DNA from: Coprenecus sp949297365
GTDB lineage: Bacteria > Bacteroidota > Bacteroidia > Bacteroidales > UBA932
DNA length: 64,000 bases
Direction of reading: 5' to 3'
Assembly (NCBI GenBank): GCA_963931055.1
Contig: OZ006987.1
Location: 806,001-870,000 of the forward strand
This document shows positions 53,843 through 64,000 of this stretch, one piece after another (positions within the stretch are counted from its first letter, which is position 1; each line of letters begins with the position of its first letter). The translations under genes were made by a program, and so were the position numbers. The notes under the pieces were generated by a model. That model did not search any database, was not told the DNA's origin, and saw nothing but the letters and a program-made list of their open reading frames with translations.

Positions 53843-53954
53843 GCGGCGGCTACCTACTCTCCCACCCCGGTTAGGGCAGTACCATCGGCACAAGCGCGTT
53901 TAACTTCTCTGTTCGGAATGGGAAGAGGTTGGTCCACGCCGTTATAACCACCAT
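53843..53954 (-). rRNA. rrf: 5S ribosomal RNA
   Basis: About 112 nt on minus. Conserved segments CCCATTCCGAACAGAG, GCCGATGGTACTGC and GGGAGAGTAGGTAGCCGCC are present, and the ends (GGTGG and GCCGCC) can form helix I. The boundaries are approximate by a few bases. Confidence 0.92.
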
Positions 53955-53962
53955 GATATTCC

Positions 53963-53980
53963 TGTCCGCTCTTGCGGACG
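53963..53980 (-). other. hairpin in the 23S-5S spacer
   Basis: GTCCGC and GCGGAC separated by four bases (53964-53979) form a tight hairpin between 23S and 5S, probably a processing site. The whole spacer is about 74 bases and holds no tRNA. Confidence 0.55.
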
Positions 53981-54028
53981 TATGCTATAAGAAATGAGAG
54001 AGACAACAAGGACAGTTGCTTTTTTCGT

Positions 54029-56904
<2,876 letters not shown>

Positions 56905-57035
56905 TCGATATGATTTCGTATCTCTTTAAAACCGTAGTCCCTTAACATTTTAAAATATTAACAGACTCTTTTCTTTTTACCTCGTTATCTCTCTCAGTCT
57001 TTTCAATGAACTATCCGTTTTTCTCAAACGGGCTG

Positions 57036-57066
57036 CAAATATACGGACTATTTTTTAACCACCAAA
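57036..57066 (-). promoter_or_regulatory. dedicated promoter of the 23S-5S unit
   Basis: On minus, TTTG at 57066-57063, exactly 19 bases, TATATTTG at 57043-57036: consensus Bacteroidota promoter. Predicted start near 57029, giving a leader of about 125 bases. The 356-base gap 56905-57260 holds only this leader and promoter, a very A+T-rich stretch, and the divergent OPT promoter. Confidence 0.8.
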
Positions 57067-57200
57067 TTTTTTTGAAGATTTTTTGCGATTTTTTTGACAC
57101 AATTTTTACTCTCTTTTGACAAGTTCCTATTTTTCAAGCACTTCACTTTTGAAAAATTTTTACAGATTTTTTATAAAAAAATTTTGCACCCGCGACAATG

Positions 57201-57231
57201 TTGGTACAATAACATAATAAAATTAAATTTG
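57201..57231 (+). promoter_or_regulatory. promoter of the OPT transporter operon
   Basis: TTG at 57201-57203, 20 bases, TAAATTTG at 57224-57231. Predicted start near 57238, leader about 23 bases. Confidence 0.7.
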
Positions 57232-57260
57232 TGGTTTAAAACCAAACCATCCTAATACTT

Positions 57261-59261
57261 ATGGAAGAGAAGAAAAAAGTAACCCTTCCCGAGAATGCGT
57301 TCCGGGAGCTCAAGCCGGGAGAGCAGTATCAGCCTCTCCTCAGACCGGACAAGGTATATCCGGAAGTGACAGTATGGTCAGTCACGGTAGGTCTGGTGAT
57401 GACCATCATATTTTCAGCCGCAGCGGCATTTCTGGGGCTGAAGGTCGGACAGGTCTTTGAGGCCGCCATACCTATATCTATAATAGCGGTAGGCCTTTCC
57501 AGCGCATTCAAGCGCAAGAACGCCCTCGGAGAGAATGTCATCATACAGTCCATCGGAGCCTGCTCCGGTGTAATCGTCGCAGGAGCGATCTTCACCCTCC
57601 CCGCCCTGTACATCCTGCAGGATAAATACCATGAGCTGACAGTGGATTTCTCGAAGATCTTCCTCAGCTCGCTCATCGGAGGCGTGCTGGGCATCCTGCT
57701 GCTGATCCCTTTCAGAAAATACTTCGTGAAGGAGCAGCACGGCAAATATCCATTCCCCGAGGCCACGGCCACCACGCAGGTGATAGTCAGCGGCGAGTCC
57801 GGAGGCAAGGGAGCCAAGACCCTGCTGATAAGCGGTCTGGTCGGAGGTCTCTACGACTTCATCGTATCCACATTCGGCTGGTGGTCGGAGGTATTCACAT
57901 CCCGGGTTCTGCCATGGGGCGAGCAAGTGGCCACCAACGCCAAACTCCTCCTGAAGGTCAATGTCGGAGCTGCCGTGCTCGGTCTGGGATATATCATAGG
58001 CCTGAAATATTCCTTTATAATATGCTGCGGCTCGTTCCTGGTATGGCTGATCATCATTCCCCTGATGAGCCTGATCTTCGGAGACAGCGTACTGGACCTG
58101 ATGGGCTCCGGCCTGACCGCCACTGTCGGCTCAATGTCGCCTGAGGAGATCTTCACCAACTACGCCCGTCATATAGGCATCGGAGGCATCGCCACGGCAG
58201 GCATCATCGGCATCATCAAGTCCGCCGGCATCATCAAGTCCGCCCTCGGTCTGGCCGGAAAGGAGTTCAGGGGCAAGAAGTCAGAAGCCGGCAGCCAGGA
58301 GATACGCACTCAAAAGGACCTGTCGATGAAGATTATCATCATCGGCCTGCTGATCACTCTCGCCCTGATGTTCGTATTCTTCTACTTCGGAGTTCTGGAC
58401 AACCTGTGGCACGCCGTCATAGCCCTGCTGGTTGTCGCTGTCATAGCCTTCCTGTTCACGACTGTGGCCGCCAACGCCATCGCCATCGTAGGCTCCAACC
58501 CTGTCAGCGGCATGACTCTGATGACCCTCATACTCGCGTCCATCATCCTGGTGGCAGCAGGTCTTAAAGGCACGTCCGGCATGGCCGCCGCCCTGATCAT
58601 AGGAGGTGTGGTCTGCACGGCCCTTTCCATGGCCGGCGGCTTCATCACCGACCTCAAGATCGGTTACTGGATCGGTACCACTCCGCGCAAGCAGGAAGGC
58701 TGGAAATTCCTGGGCACTCTGGTAGCCGCCGCGACTGTTGCCGGAGTCATGATGGTGCTCAACGACACATTCGGATTCACCGGTGAAGGAGCCCTCGTAG
58801 CTCCCCAGGCCAATGCCATGGCCGCCGTCATCGAGCCTCTTATGCTGGGCGGCAGCGCACCCTGGATCATGTACGGCATCGGCGCCGCCATAGCCATACT
58901 GCTGACCCTCTTCAAGGTACCGGCCCTTCCTTTCGCACTCGGAATGTTCATTCCCATTGAGCTCAACATCCCGCTGATGATCGGAGGTGCCGTCGCATGG
59001 TATGTAGGTTCGCGCAGCAAGGACAAGGCCGTCAACGAGGCCCGCAAGGAAAAAGGCACGCTGGTGGCATCCGGATTCATCGCCGGAGGAGCCCTCATGG
59101 GAGTTGTCTCCGCCATCATGCGTTTCGCCGACATCAATCTGGTCAACCGCGAGTGGCAGTCCTCCACCCCTGCGGTATGGATTGCCCTGGGCGCATACAT
59201 TCTGCTCATAGGCTACATGATATGGGCCTGCAGGAAGACCGACTCAGCTGACAACAAGTAA
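57261..59261 (+). CDS. OPT family oligopeptide transporter
   Basis: 666 residues with about 16 membrane segments. VTVWSVTVGLVMTIIFSAAAAFLGLKVGQVFEA at the N-terminus and KYPFPEATATTQVIVSGESGG are characteristic of the bacterial OPT family, which imports peptides (or in some cases metal chelates) by proton symport. A peptide substrate is supported by pepT two genes downstream. The zupT-like gene follows after 5 bases. Codon usage is typical of neighbours. Divergent from the 23S rRNA. Confidence 0.93.
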   Translation: MEEKKKVTLPENAFRELKPGEQYQPLLRPDKVYPEVTVWSVTVGLVMTIIFSAAAAFLGLKVGQVFEAAIPISIIAVGLSSAFKRKNALGENVIIQSIGACSGVIVAGAIFTLPALYILQDKYHELTVDFSKIFLSSLIGGVLGILLLIPFRKYFVKEQHGKYPFPEATATTQVIVSGESGGKGAKTLLISGLVGGLYDFIVSTFGWWSEVFTSRVLPWGEQVATNAKLLLKVNVGAAVLGLGYIIGLKYSFIICCGSFLVWLIIIPLMSLIFGDSVLDLMGSGLTATVGSMSPEEIFTNYARHIGIGGIATAGIIGIIKSAGIIKSALGLAGKEFRGKKSEAGSQEIRTQKDLSMKIIIIGLLITLALMFVFFYFGVLDNLWHAVIALLVVAVIAFLFTTVAANAIAIVGSNPVSGMTLMTLILASIILVAAGLKGTSGMAAALIIGGVVCTALSMAGGFITDLKIGYWIGTTPRKQEGWKFLGTLVAAATVAGVMMVLNDTFGFTGEGALVAPQANAMAAVIEPLMLGGSAPWIMYGIGAAIAILLTLFKVPALPFALGMFIPIELNIPLMIGGAVAWYVGSRSKDKAVNEARKEKGTLVASGFIAGGALMGVVSAIMRFADINLVNREWQSSTPAVWIALGAYILLIGYMIWACRKTDSADNK

Positions 59262-59266
59262 CGGCG

Positions 59267-60076
59267 ATGCTGAGCGGCAGTAACTTCCCCATAGCATTGC
59301 TCCTGACCCTGCTGGCAGGACTTTCCACAGGACTGGGAGGTGTCATCGTACTGCTGACCAAGAAGTTCAGCACGAAGACCCTCTCACTGGCCCTCGGCTT
59401 CTCAGCCGGAGTAATGCTGTTCATATCCCTCACGGAGCTGTTCGCCGAGGCCCGCACAGGTCTCGGTGCGCACTTCGGGGACAGAATGGGGCTGCTGTAC
59501 ACCGTACTCGCATTTTTCGCTGGGATAGGTCTCATAGCCGTCATAGACAACATCATCCCCTCGAAGGAGAATCCGCACGAATATACCGCAACTCCGTCTG
59601 AGAACGGTATTTCCGACGGGGACTCCTCCAGACTGATGCGACTGGGCCTTTTCTCCGTCATAGCCATAGCCATTCATAATTTCCCGGAAGGCATGGCCAC
59701 CTTCGTAAGCGCAATGGAAAGTCCGGACACGGGTCTCTCCATAGCTGTCGCTGTAGCCATCCACAATATCCCCGAGGGCATCATGGTCGCCATACCTATC
59801 TACTACGCGACCCATAAGAAAGGAAAGGCCATCGGCAACGCCTTTATGTCCGGCCTGGCCGAGCCTGTCGGAGGTGTACTCGGCTGGCTGCTGCTCTCCA
59901 GGATATTCGGGCAGTCTCTCAACGGAGTGGTCCTGGCCGTTGTAGCCGGCATTATGACATACATCGCACTGGACGAGCTTCTTCCGTCCGCCGAGAAGTT
60001 CGGCCATCACCACCTGTCCATCATCGGCGTCATAGCCGGTATGGCAGTCATGGCGGCAAGCATGATTCTGATATAA
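59267..60076 (+). CDS. zupT: ZIP family zinc transporter (ZupT type)
   Basis: 269 residues with eight membrane segments. LAGLSTGLGGVIVLLTKK and GFSAGVMLFISLTELF lead into the metal-site motifs AIHNFPEGMATFVSAM and AIHNIPEGIMVAIPIYYAT (helices IV and V). It imports Zn2+ and other divalent metals across the inner membrane. Five bases after the OPT gene, 19 before pepT: PepT is a zinc enzyme, so joint expression makes sense, though that is inference. Confidence 0.94.
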   Translation: MLSGSNFPIALLLTLLAGLSTGLGGVIVLLTKKFSTKTLSLALGFSAGVMLFISLTELFAEARTGLGAHFGDRMGLLYTVLAFFAGIGLIAVIDNIIPSKENPHEYTATPSENGISDGDSSRLMRLGLFSVIAIAIHNFPEGMATFVSAMESPDTGLSIAVAVAIHNIPEGIMVAIPIYYATHKKGKAIGNAFMSGLAEPVGGVLGWLLLSRIFGQSLNGVVLAVVAGIMTYIALDELLPSAEKFGHHHLSIIGVIAGMAVMAASMILI

Positions 60077-60095
60077 TATAAAACGTCAATATACA

Positions 60096-61322
60096 ATGGA
60101 AAAGATCATCGACAGATTTCTCAGGTATGTGGCTTTCGACACGGCATCGAACCCGGACTCGCAGAGCCAGCCCAGTACCAACAAACAGTTCGCTCTTCTG
60201 GAGCAGCTCCGCAAAGAGCTTCAGGCCATGGGAGTGGAGCAGGTGGAAGTGGATAAGAACGGCTATCTGATGGCCTCCATCCCTTCCAACATAGACGGGG
60301 ACGTCCCCGCTATCGGCTTTATCTCTCACGTGGACACATCGCCCGATGCTCCCGGATGCGGTATCAAGCCCCGCATCGTGGAGAACTACGACGGCAAGAC
60401 CTTGGTCCTCAACGAGGCCAAAGGCGTGGAGCTCAACCCTGAAGAATTCCCGGAACTCAGGGACTACATCGGCCAGACACTCATCACCACTGACGGAACG
60501 ACTCTGCTCGGTGCCGACGACAAGGCCGGAGTGGCCGAGATCATGTCCGCAGCGGAATACATCATGGAGCATTCCGAGTTCCGCCACGGCGAGATCAAGA
60601 TAGGCTTTACACCAGACGAGGAGATCGGACGCGGCGTAGACCGTTTTGACGTAAAGAAATTCGGAGCGCAATACGCCTACACCATGGACGGAGGCGCAAT
60701 CGGCGAGCTCGAGTACGAGAATTTCAACGCCGCCTCGGCCAAGATTCACATCCAGGGCCGCAACATCCACCCCGGCTACGCCAAGGACAAGATGCTCAAC
60801 GCCATCCTCATCGGTTCCGAGCTCAACGACATGCTCCCGGTATGGCAGAGACCCGAATACACCGAGGGATATGACGGATTTTTCCACATCACCAAGTTCA
60901 ACGGCGTGGTGGAGGAAGCCAGGATGGAGTACATCATCCGCGACCACGACTCGGCTCTCTTCGAGCGCAAGAAGGAGATGCTCCGCGAATGTGCCGACTT
61001 CATCAACCGCAAATACGGCGAGGGAGTGGTGACTCTGGAGATCAAGGACCAGTACTACAACATGAAGAAGCAGGTAGAGCCTCATTACCATATCATCGAG
61101 AAAGCCGTGAAGGCTATGGAAGAGGCCGGCATCAGGGCCAACATCCGCCCTATCCGCGGCGGCACGGACGGTGCCCGTCTCTCATTCATGGGCCTGCCCT
61201 GCCCCAACATCTTCGCCGGCGGCCTCAACTTCCACGGCAAATACGAATACGTACCCGTCCAGAGCATGGAGAAAGCCACCGAGGTCATCCTGAACATCAT
61301 CCGCAACTTCACAGAGAAATAA
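60096..61322 (+). CDS. pepT: peptidase T (tripeptide aminopeptidase)
   Basis: 408 residues, M20 metallopeptidase. Zinc ligands and catalytic residues in FISHVDTSPDAPG, LLGADDKAGVAEIM and FTPDEEIGRGVDRFD; substrate motif IRPIRGGTDGARLSFMGLPCPN. It removes the N-terminal residue from tripeptides in the cytoplasm. It probably processes peptides brought in by the OPT transporter of the same operon. Length and motifs normal. Confidence 0.97.
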   Translation: MEKIIDRFLRYVAFDTASNPDSQSQPSTNKQFALLEQLRKELQAMGVEQVEVDKNGYLMASIPSNIDGDVPAIGFISHVDTSPDAPGCGIKPRIVENYDGKTLVLNEAKGVELNPEEFPELRDYIGQTLITTDGTTLLGADDKAGVAEIMSAAEYIMEHSEFRHGEIKIGFTPDEEIGRGVDRFDVKKFGAQYAYTMDGGAIGELEYENFNAASAKIHIQGRNIHPGYAKDKMLNAILIGSELNDMLPVWQRPEYTEGYDGFFHITKFNGVVEEARMEYIIRDHDSALFERKKEMLRECADFINRKYGEGVVTLEIKDQYYNMKKQVEPHYHIIEKAVKAMEEAGIRANIRPIRGGTDGARLSFMGLPCPNIFAGGLNFHGKYEYVPVQSMEKATEVILNIIRNFTEK

Positions 61323-61334
61323 ATCTGCACAGCA

Positions 61335-61649
61335 ATGATTATCACTACCACAAACACACTGCAGGACAAGCAGATCACCGCTTATCACGGGGTCGTCACC
61401 GGAACATGCATCATGGGTGCGAACGTCTTCCGTGACCTTTTCGCCGGCATCCGCGACATCGTCGGAGGACGGTCCGGGGCTTACGAGGAAGTCATCGAGA
61501 AGGCCAAGAACGAAGCCATCCAGGAGATGGTGGACAAGGCCATGGGAATGAGGGCCAATGCCGTCATTGGAGTGGATATCGACTACGAGACTGTAGGCGG
61601 CTCCATGCTGATGGTTGCGGTCAGCGGCACAGCAGTGACAGTTCTATAG
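61335..61649 (+). CDS. YbjQ/UPF0145 family protein
   Basis: 104 residues. ITAYHGVVTGTCIMGANVFRD, RSGAYEEVIEKAK, AMGMRANAVIGVDIDYE are signatures of the UPF0145 (YbjQ) family, small pentameric proteins possibly binding heavy metals; the role is not established. It is 12 bases after pepT and 10 before the AlaX-like gene. Confidence 0.93.
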   Translation: MIITTTNTLQDKQITAYHGVVTGTCIMGANVFRDLFAGIRDIVGGRSGAYEEVIEKAKNEAIQEMVDKAMGMRANAVIGVDIDYETVGGSMLMVAVSGTAVTVL

Positions 61650-61659
61650 TCCTAAGGCA

Positions 61660-62130
61660 ATGGAAGATATCCAGCTCAACGCGCACAATAAGGAGGAATA
61701 CCCTCCGATGCACACGGCAGAACATATCCTCAACCAGACGATGGTGCGGATGTTCGGCTGTCCCCGCTCACGCAACGCCCATATCGAGCGGAAGAAGAGC
61801 AAATGCGACTATCTGCTGGCGGAGAGCCCCACTCCGGAGCAGGTCCAGGCCATTGAGGACAAGGTCAATGAGGTGATAGCGGCAGCCCTGCCGGTCACCA
61901 TTGAGTTCATGCCTCTGGCAGAAGCCGGTGCTATAGTGGACCTGAGCAAGTTGCCGGAGGATGTCTCGCAGACCCTCCGGATAGTCCGTGTGGGCGACTA
62001 CGATGCCTGCGCCTGTATCGGAGCCCATGTATCCAACACCTCCGAGATAGGCCGCTTCAGGATTATCTCCCACGACTTCACCGACGGCCGCTGGCGGGTC
62101 CGCTTCAAGCTGGAAGACACTCCGCAATAA
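61660..62130 (+). CDS. alanyl-tRNA editing protein, AlaX-like
   Basis: 156 residues. Zinc-site motifs HTAEHILNQ (about 18-26) and CACIGAHV (about 119-126) match the editing domain of alanyl- and threonyl-tRNA synthetases. A stand-alone form that deacylates mischarged tRNA (Ser- or Gly-tRNA-Ala in known cases). The protein is short and lacks the N-terminal beta-barrel of AlaX-M. Last gene before the -24/-12-like site. Confidence 0.88.
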   Translation: MEDIQLNAHNKEEYPPMHTAEHILNQTMVRMFGCPRSRNAHIERKKSKCDYLLAESPTPEQVQAIEDKVNEVIAAALPVTIEFMPLAEAGAIVDLSKLPEDVSQTLRIVRVGDYDACACIGAHVSNTSEIGRFRIISHDFTDGRWRVRFKLEDTPQ

Positions 62131-62135
62131 CCGCA

Positions 62136-62153
62136 TTGGCACGGTAATTGACT
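62136..62153 (+). promoter_or_regulatory. sigma-54-like -24/-12 site before the SIMPL gene
   Basis: TTGGCACGGTAATTGACT: perfect -24 TGGCACG, -12 TTGA instead of TTGC, correct 10-base spacing (GG 62138-62139, GA 62150-62151). Predicted start 62163, 26 bases before the ATG. Confidence 0.5.
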
Positions 62154-62188
62154 GCTCTCATATCAAGGAACACTAACGAATCCAAGAT

Positions 62189-62944
62189 ATGAGAGCTTTT
62201 AATTTCATCACAGCCTTGACGGCAGCTGCACTTCTGACGTGCGGCACTCTGGCGGCACAGGACGCCCCTTACGACGAACAGTTCAGATACATAGAGGTTA
62301 CCGGCACCTCCGAGGTCGAGATAATTCCCGACGAGATACATTTCGTCATCGGCATCAAAGAATATTTCGAAGAGGAGTTTGACGGGAAATCCAAGCCCGA
62401 GGATTACAGGACTAAAGTACGCATAGAGACCATCGAGTCGCAGATGCGCAAGGCCCTGCACTCCATAGGCATCACTGACAGCGACATCCGCACCCAGGAC
62501 GTGGGCGATTACTGGAGGGAGCGCGGTCTGGACTTCCTCATCGGCAAGAACCTGGACATCACCCTGCATGATTTCACGATGATAGACAAGATCATCTCGG
62601 TCATTGACACCAAGGGCGTAAGTTCCATGCGCATCGGAGAGATGACCCACAAGGACATCCTCAAATATCAGGAGCAGGGCAAGAAAGACGCAGTACTGGC
62701 CGCCAGGCGCAAGGCCGAATACATGGCCGGAGCACTCGGTGAGCAACTCGGCAGCGTCCTCTCCATCAAGGAGCACGGCGGCGGTATTGACAACTATACC
62801 ATAGTGCAGAACAGCAAGCACCGGATGGACAGTGCCGCATACGGCTCAGCAGAAGCCACCCCGGCAGCCTCCGCCTCCGATGCCTTCCGCACCATCAAGT
62901 ACACCTACTCGGTCACCTGCCGCTTCGCCCTCAAAGGCTGGTAA
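62189..62944 (+). CDS. secreted SIMPL-domain (DUF541) protein
   Basis: 251 residues. Signal peptide (MRAFNFITALTAAALLTCG, cleavage near LAAQ). The mature part has the SIMPL pattern: YIEVTGTSEVEIIPDEIHFVIGI, VGDYWRERGLDF, and KYTYSVTCRFAL at the end. Family members are periplasmic, of unknown function, some linked to oxidative stress. Its 3' end overlaps the convergent glycosyltransferase by 14 bases. Confidence 0.9.
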   Translation: MRAFNFITALTAAALLTCGTLAAQDAPYDEQFRYIEVTGTSEVEIIPDEIHFVIGIKEYFEEEFDGKSKPEDYRTKVRIETIESQMRKALHSIGITDSDIRTQDVGDYWRERGLDFLIGKNLDITLHDFTMIDKIISVIDTKGVSSMRIGEMTHKDILKYQEQGKKDAVLAARRKAEYMAGALGEQLGSVLSIKEHGGGIDNYTIVQNSKHRMDSAAYGSAEATPAASASDAFRTIKYTYSVTCRFALKGW

Positions 62945-63942
62945 TCATATTGCCGTTCATCTGCTGGCGGGCGAGGAGCTCGCGGGTGCGGAGGGAGTCC
63001 TTGTAGGCGTTGTGGGCATTGATCCTGGAGATGTCGAGGGCGGCGTCGGAGTTTCCGCCCCAGCGGCGGCAGCTGTATATCGGGTCGTAGATACGGCAGA
63101 GACGGTACTCACGGGTCAGACGGAGCACCACGCCGTAGTCCTCGCCGTAAGAGACGTTCTCAAAGCCGCCGATGGAGCGCAAGGTGGTGGCGTGGAAGGC
63201 ACGTGGAGCACCGAGACCGTTGATGCGCAGGGCATTGTTGTGGCCGTTGGAATCGGTCCACTCGCGATGGTCGATGACTCCGGGCGGTATGGGCCGCAGG
63301 TCGAAGTCGGTCATCATGTAGCTGCCGATGACCACGGCGCACCGCTCGCGGCGGAACACGTCCACTATCCTCTGCAGGGTATCCGGCCCGCTGTACATGT
63401 CGTCGCTGTCGAGCTGCACGGCATAGCGTCCGCAAGCCGGATGATTGATGCCGGCATTCCAGCAGCCGCCTATGCCCAGGCCGGTCTCCTCCGGGATAAC
63501 GTGAATCACCCGGCTGTCGGACGAGGCCAGTTCATCTATCCTTTCCGATGTTCCGTCAGTGGAATGATTGTCTATCACTATGACATTGAACGGGAAATCC
63601 GTCTGCTGCGAGAGCGCCGAGCGGAGCGCGTCCTGGACCGTGGCCGCACGGTTGAGCACCGGGATGATGACCGAGACCTCGACGGCATAGACTCCGCTGT
63701 CCTCCCCGACCGTCCGCGTCCGCTGCGGCAGCCACGCCCCAATTTTCCTTAAATGGTCCGTGAAAATGGCCTCCATCTCTATCTGCGCCTCCCGGTTCCT
63801 CGGATCCACATAGTCGAACTGCTTCTGTCCCGAAGCCCTCGGATCCACCTCGTCCACCCCGTAGAGCGTCTGCGGCAGATGTACCAGTGCCCCGTGCCGC
63901 GAGAGGAAGAGCCTCAGTGAATACCACCGGCCGTATTTCAGC
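62931..63942 (-). CDS. family 2 glycosyltransferase, apparent 5' frameshift
   Basis: GT-A domain with VSVIIPVLNRAATVQDALRS, VIVIDNHSTDGTSE and the DXD-like LDSDDMYSGPD, then GGFENVSYGEDYG. The frame is open upstream past the GTG at 63857, and codons back to about 63942 read conserved-looking protein (LKYGRWYSLRLFLSRHG) with no start codon. Directly upstream, in the -1 frame, another protein end (63938-64000) stops with TGA. The two probably belong to one gene broken by a -1 shift, either mutation, sequencing error, or recoding. The enzyme may decorate surface glycans. Confidence 0.8.
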
Positions 63943-64000
63943 GACGGGCCGCCACCAGCTGCTCTTTCCGTTTCTTCATTGCCCTTTCCGGTCCTGCATC
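63938..64000 (-). CDS. upstream part of the glycosyltransferase or end of preceding gene
   Basis: Twenty codons ending AMKKRKEQLVAARR then TGA (63940-63938). Charged helical tail. It overlaps the glycosyltransferase frame by a few bases without a start codon there. Either the C-terminus of a separate gene or the N-terminal portion of the same protein before a frameshift; only sequence beyond the window can decide. Confidence 0.5.
   Translation of the reverse strand, partial: DAGPERAMKKRKEQLVAARR

Overview
The window is chromosomal DNA from a member of the Bacteroidota, most likely a gut-type Bacteroidales. The evidence is repeated Bacteroidota-type promoters (TTTG, about 19-20 bases, TAnnTTTG), almost no Shine-Dalgarno motifs, and typical gene content: Lys-type SerA, a compact glutamine synthetase, BACON-domain lipoproteins, an Mpi-like invertase, a GH84/GH20 pair and a group-B-like [FeFe] hydrogenase. 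Genus cannot be fixed from this sequence. No phage, insertion sequence or CRISPR array is visible.

Layout. 1-9.7 kb: envelope and housekeeping genes, mostly minus strand (DUF3352-like protein, FKBP lipoprotein, NhaA, agmatinase, MiaA, a LuxC-type reductase), with recQ on plus. 9.8-16.3 kb: plus-strand metabolism (IMPACT protein, pyrB-pyrI, serC-serA-DUF1015, a nucleotidyltransferase). 16.4-18.1 kb: an A+T-rich BACON/leucine-rich-repeat lipoprotein that looks acquired. 18.2-19.7 kb: hydrogenase. 19.7-26.4 kb: a minus-strand envelope cluster (patatin/beta-barrel protein, flippase, dut, murF, glycosyltransferase), divergent from a cyclophilin lipoprotein and a nitroreductase. 27.8-36.6 kb: a minus-strand GlcNAc-related cluster (GH84, GH20, MFS transporter) followed by two lipoproteins of unknown role. 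36.7-42.7 kb: glutamine synthetase, then a tightly packed run (TM protein, mutL, rhomboid, EEP hydrolase, tsaC). 42.8-42.9 kb: tRNA-Gln and tRNA-Met. 43-53 kb: mixed housekeeping (rsmE, folP, cysS, ssb, glmS, Smr protein). 53.1-57 kb: serine invertase and a 23S-5S rRNA unit. 57.2-63 kb: peptide and metal handling (OPT transporter, ZIP transporter, PepT) with small genes. The window ends in a glycosyltransferase whose reading frame appears broken.

Most notable are two short paralogous cassettes at about 27.7-27.8 kb (minus) and 43.7-43.8 kb (plus). Each has a sigma-54-type -24/-12 promoter, a predicted start falling exactly on the first base of a shared block, and an intrinsic terminator, so each reads as a small RNA gene of about 75-85 nt. 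A third -24/-12-like site precedes the SIMPL gene at 62189. Second, the 23S-5S unit has its own good promoter 19 bases apart from its -33 box, with a divergent transporter gene immediately upstream instead of 16S and spacer tRNAs: an unlinked rRNA arrangement. Other points of interest are an acyltransferase with a probable in-frame internal deletion, promoters placed so close to start codons that leaderless mRNA is predicted, and a MutL with degenerate nuclease motifs.
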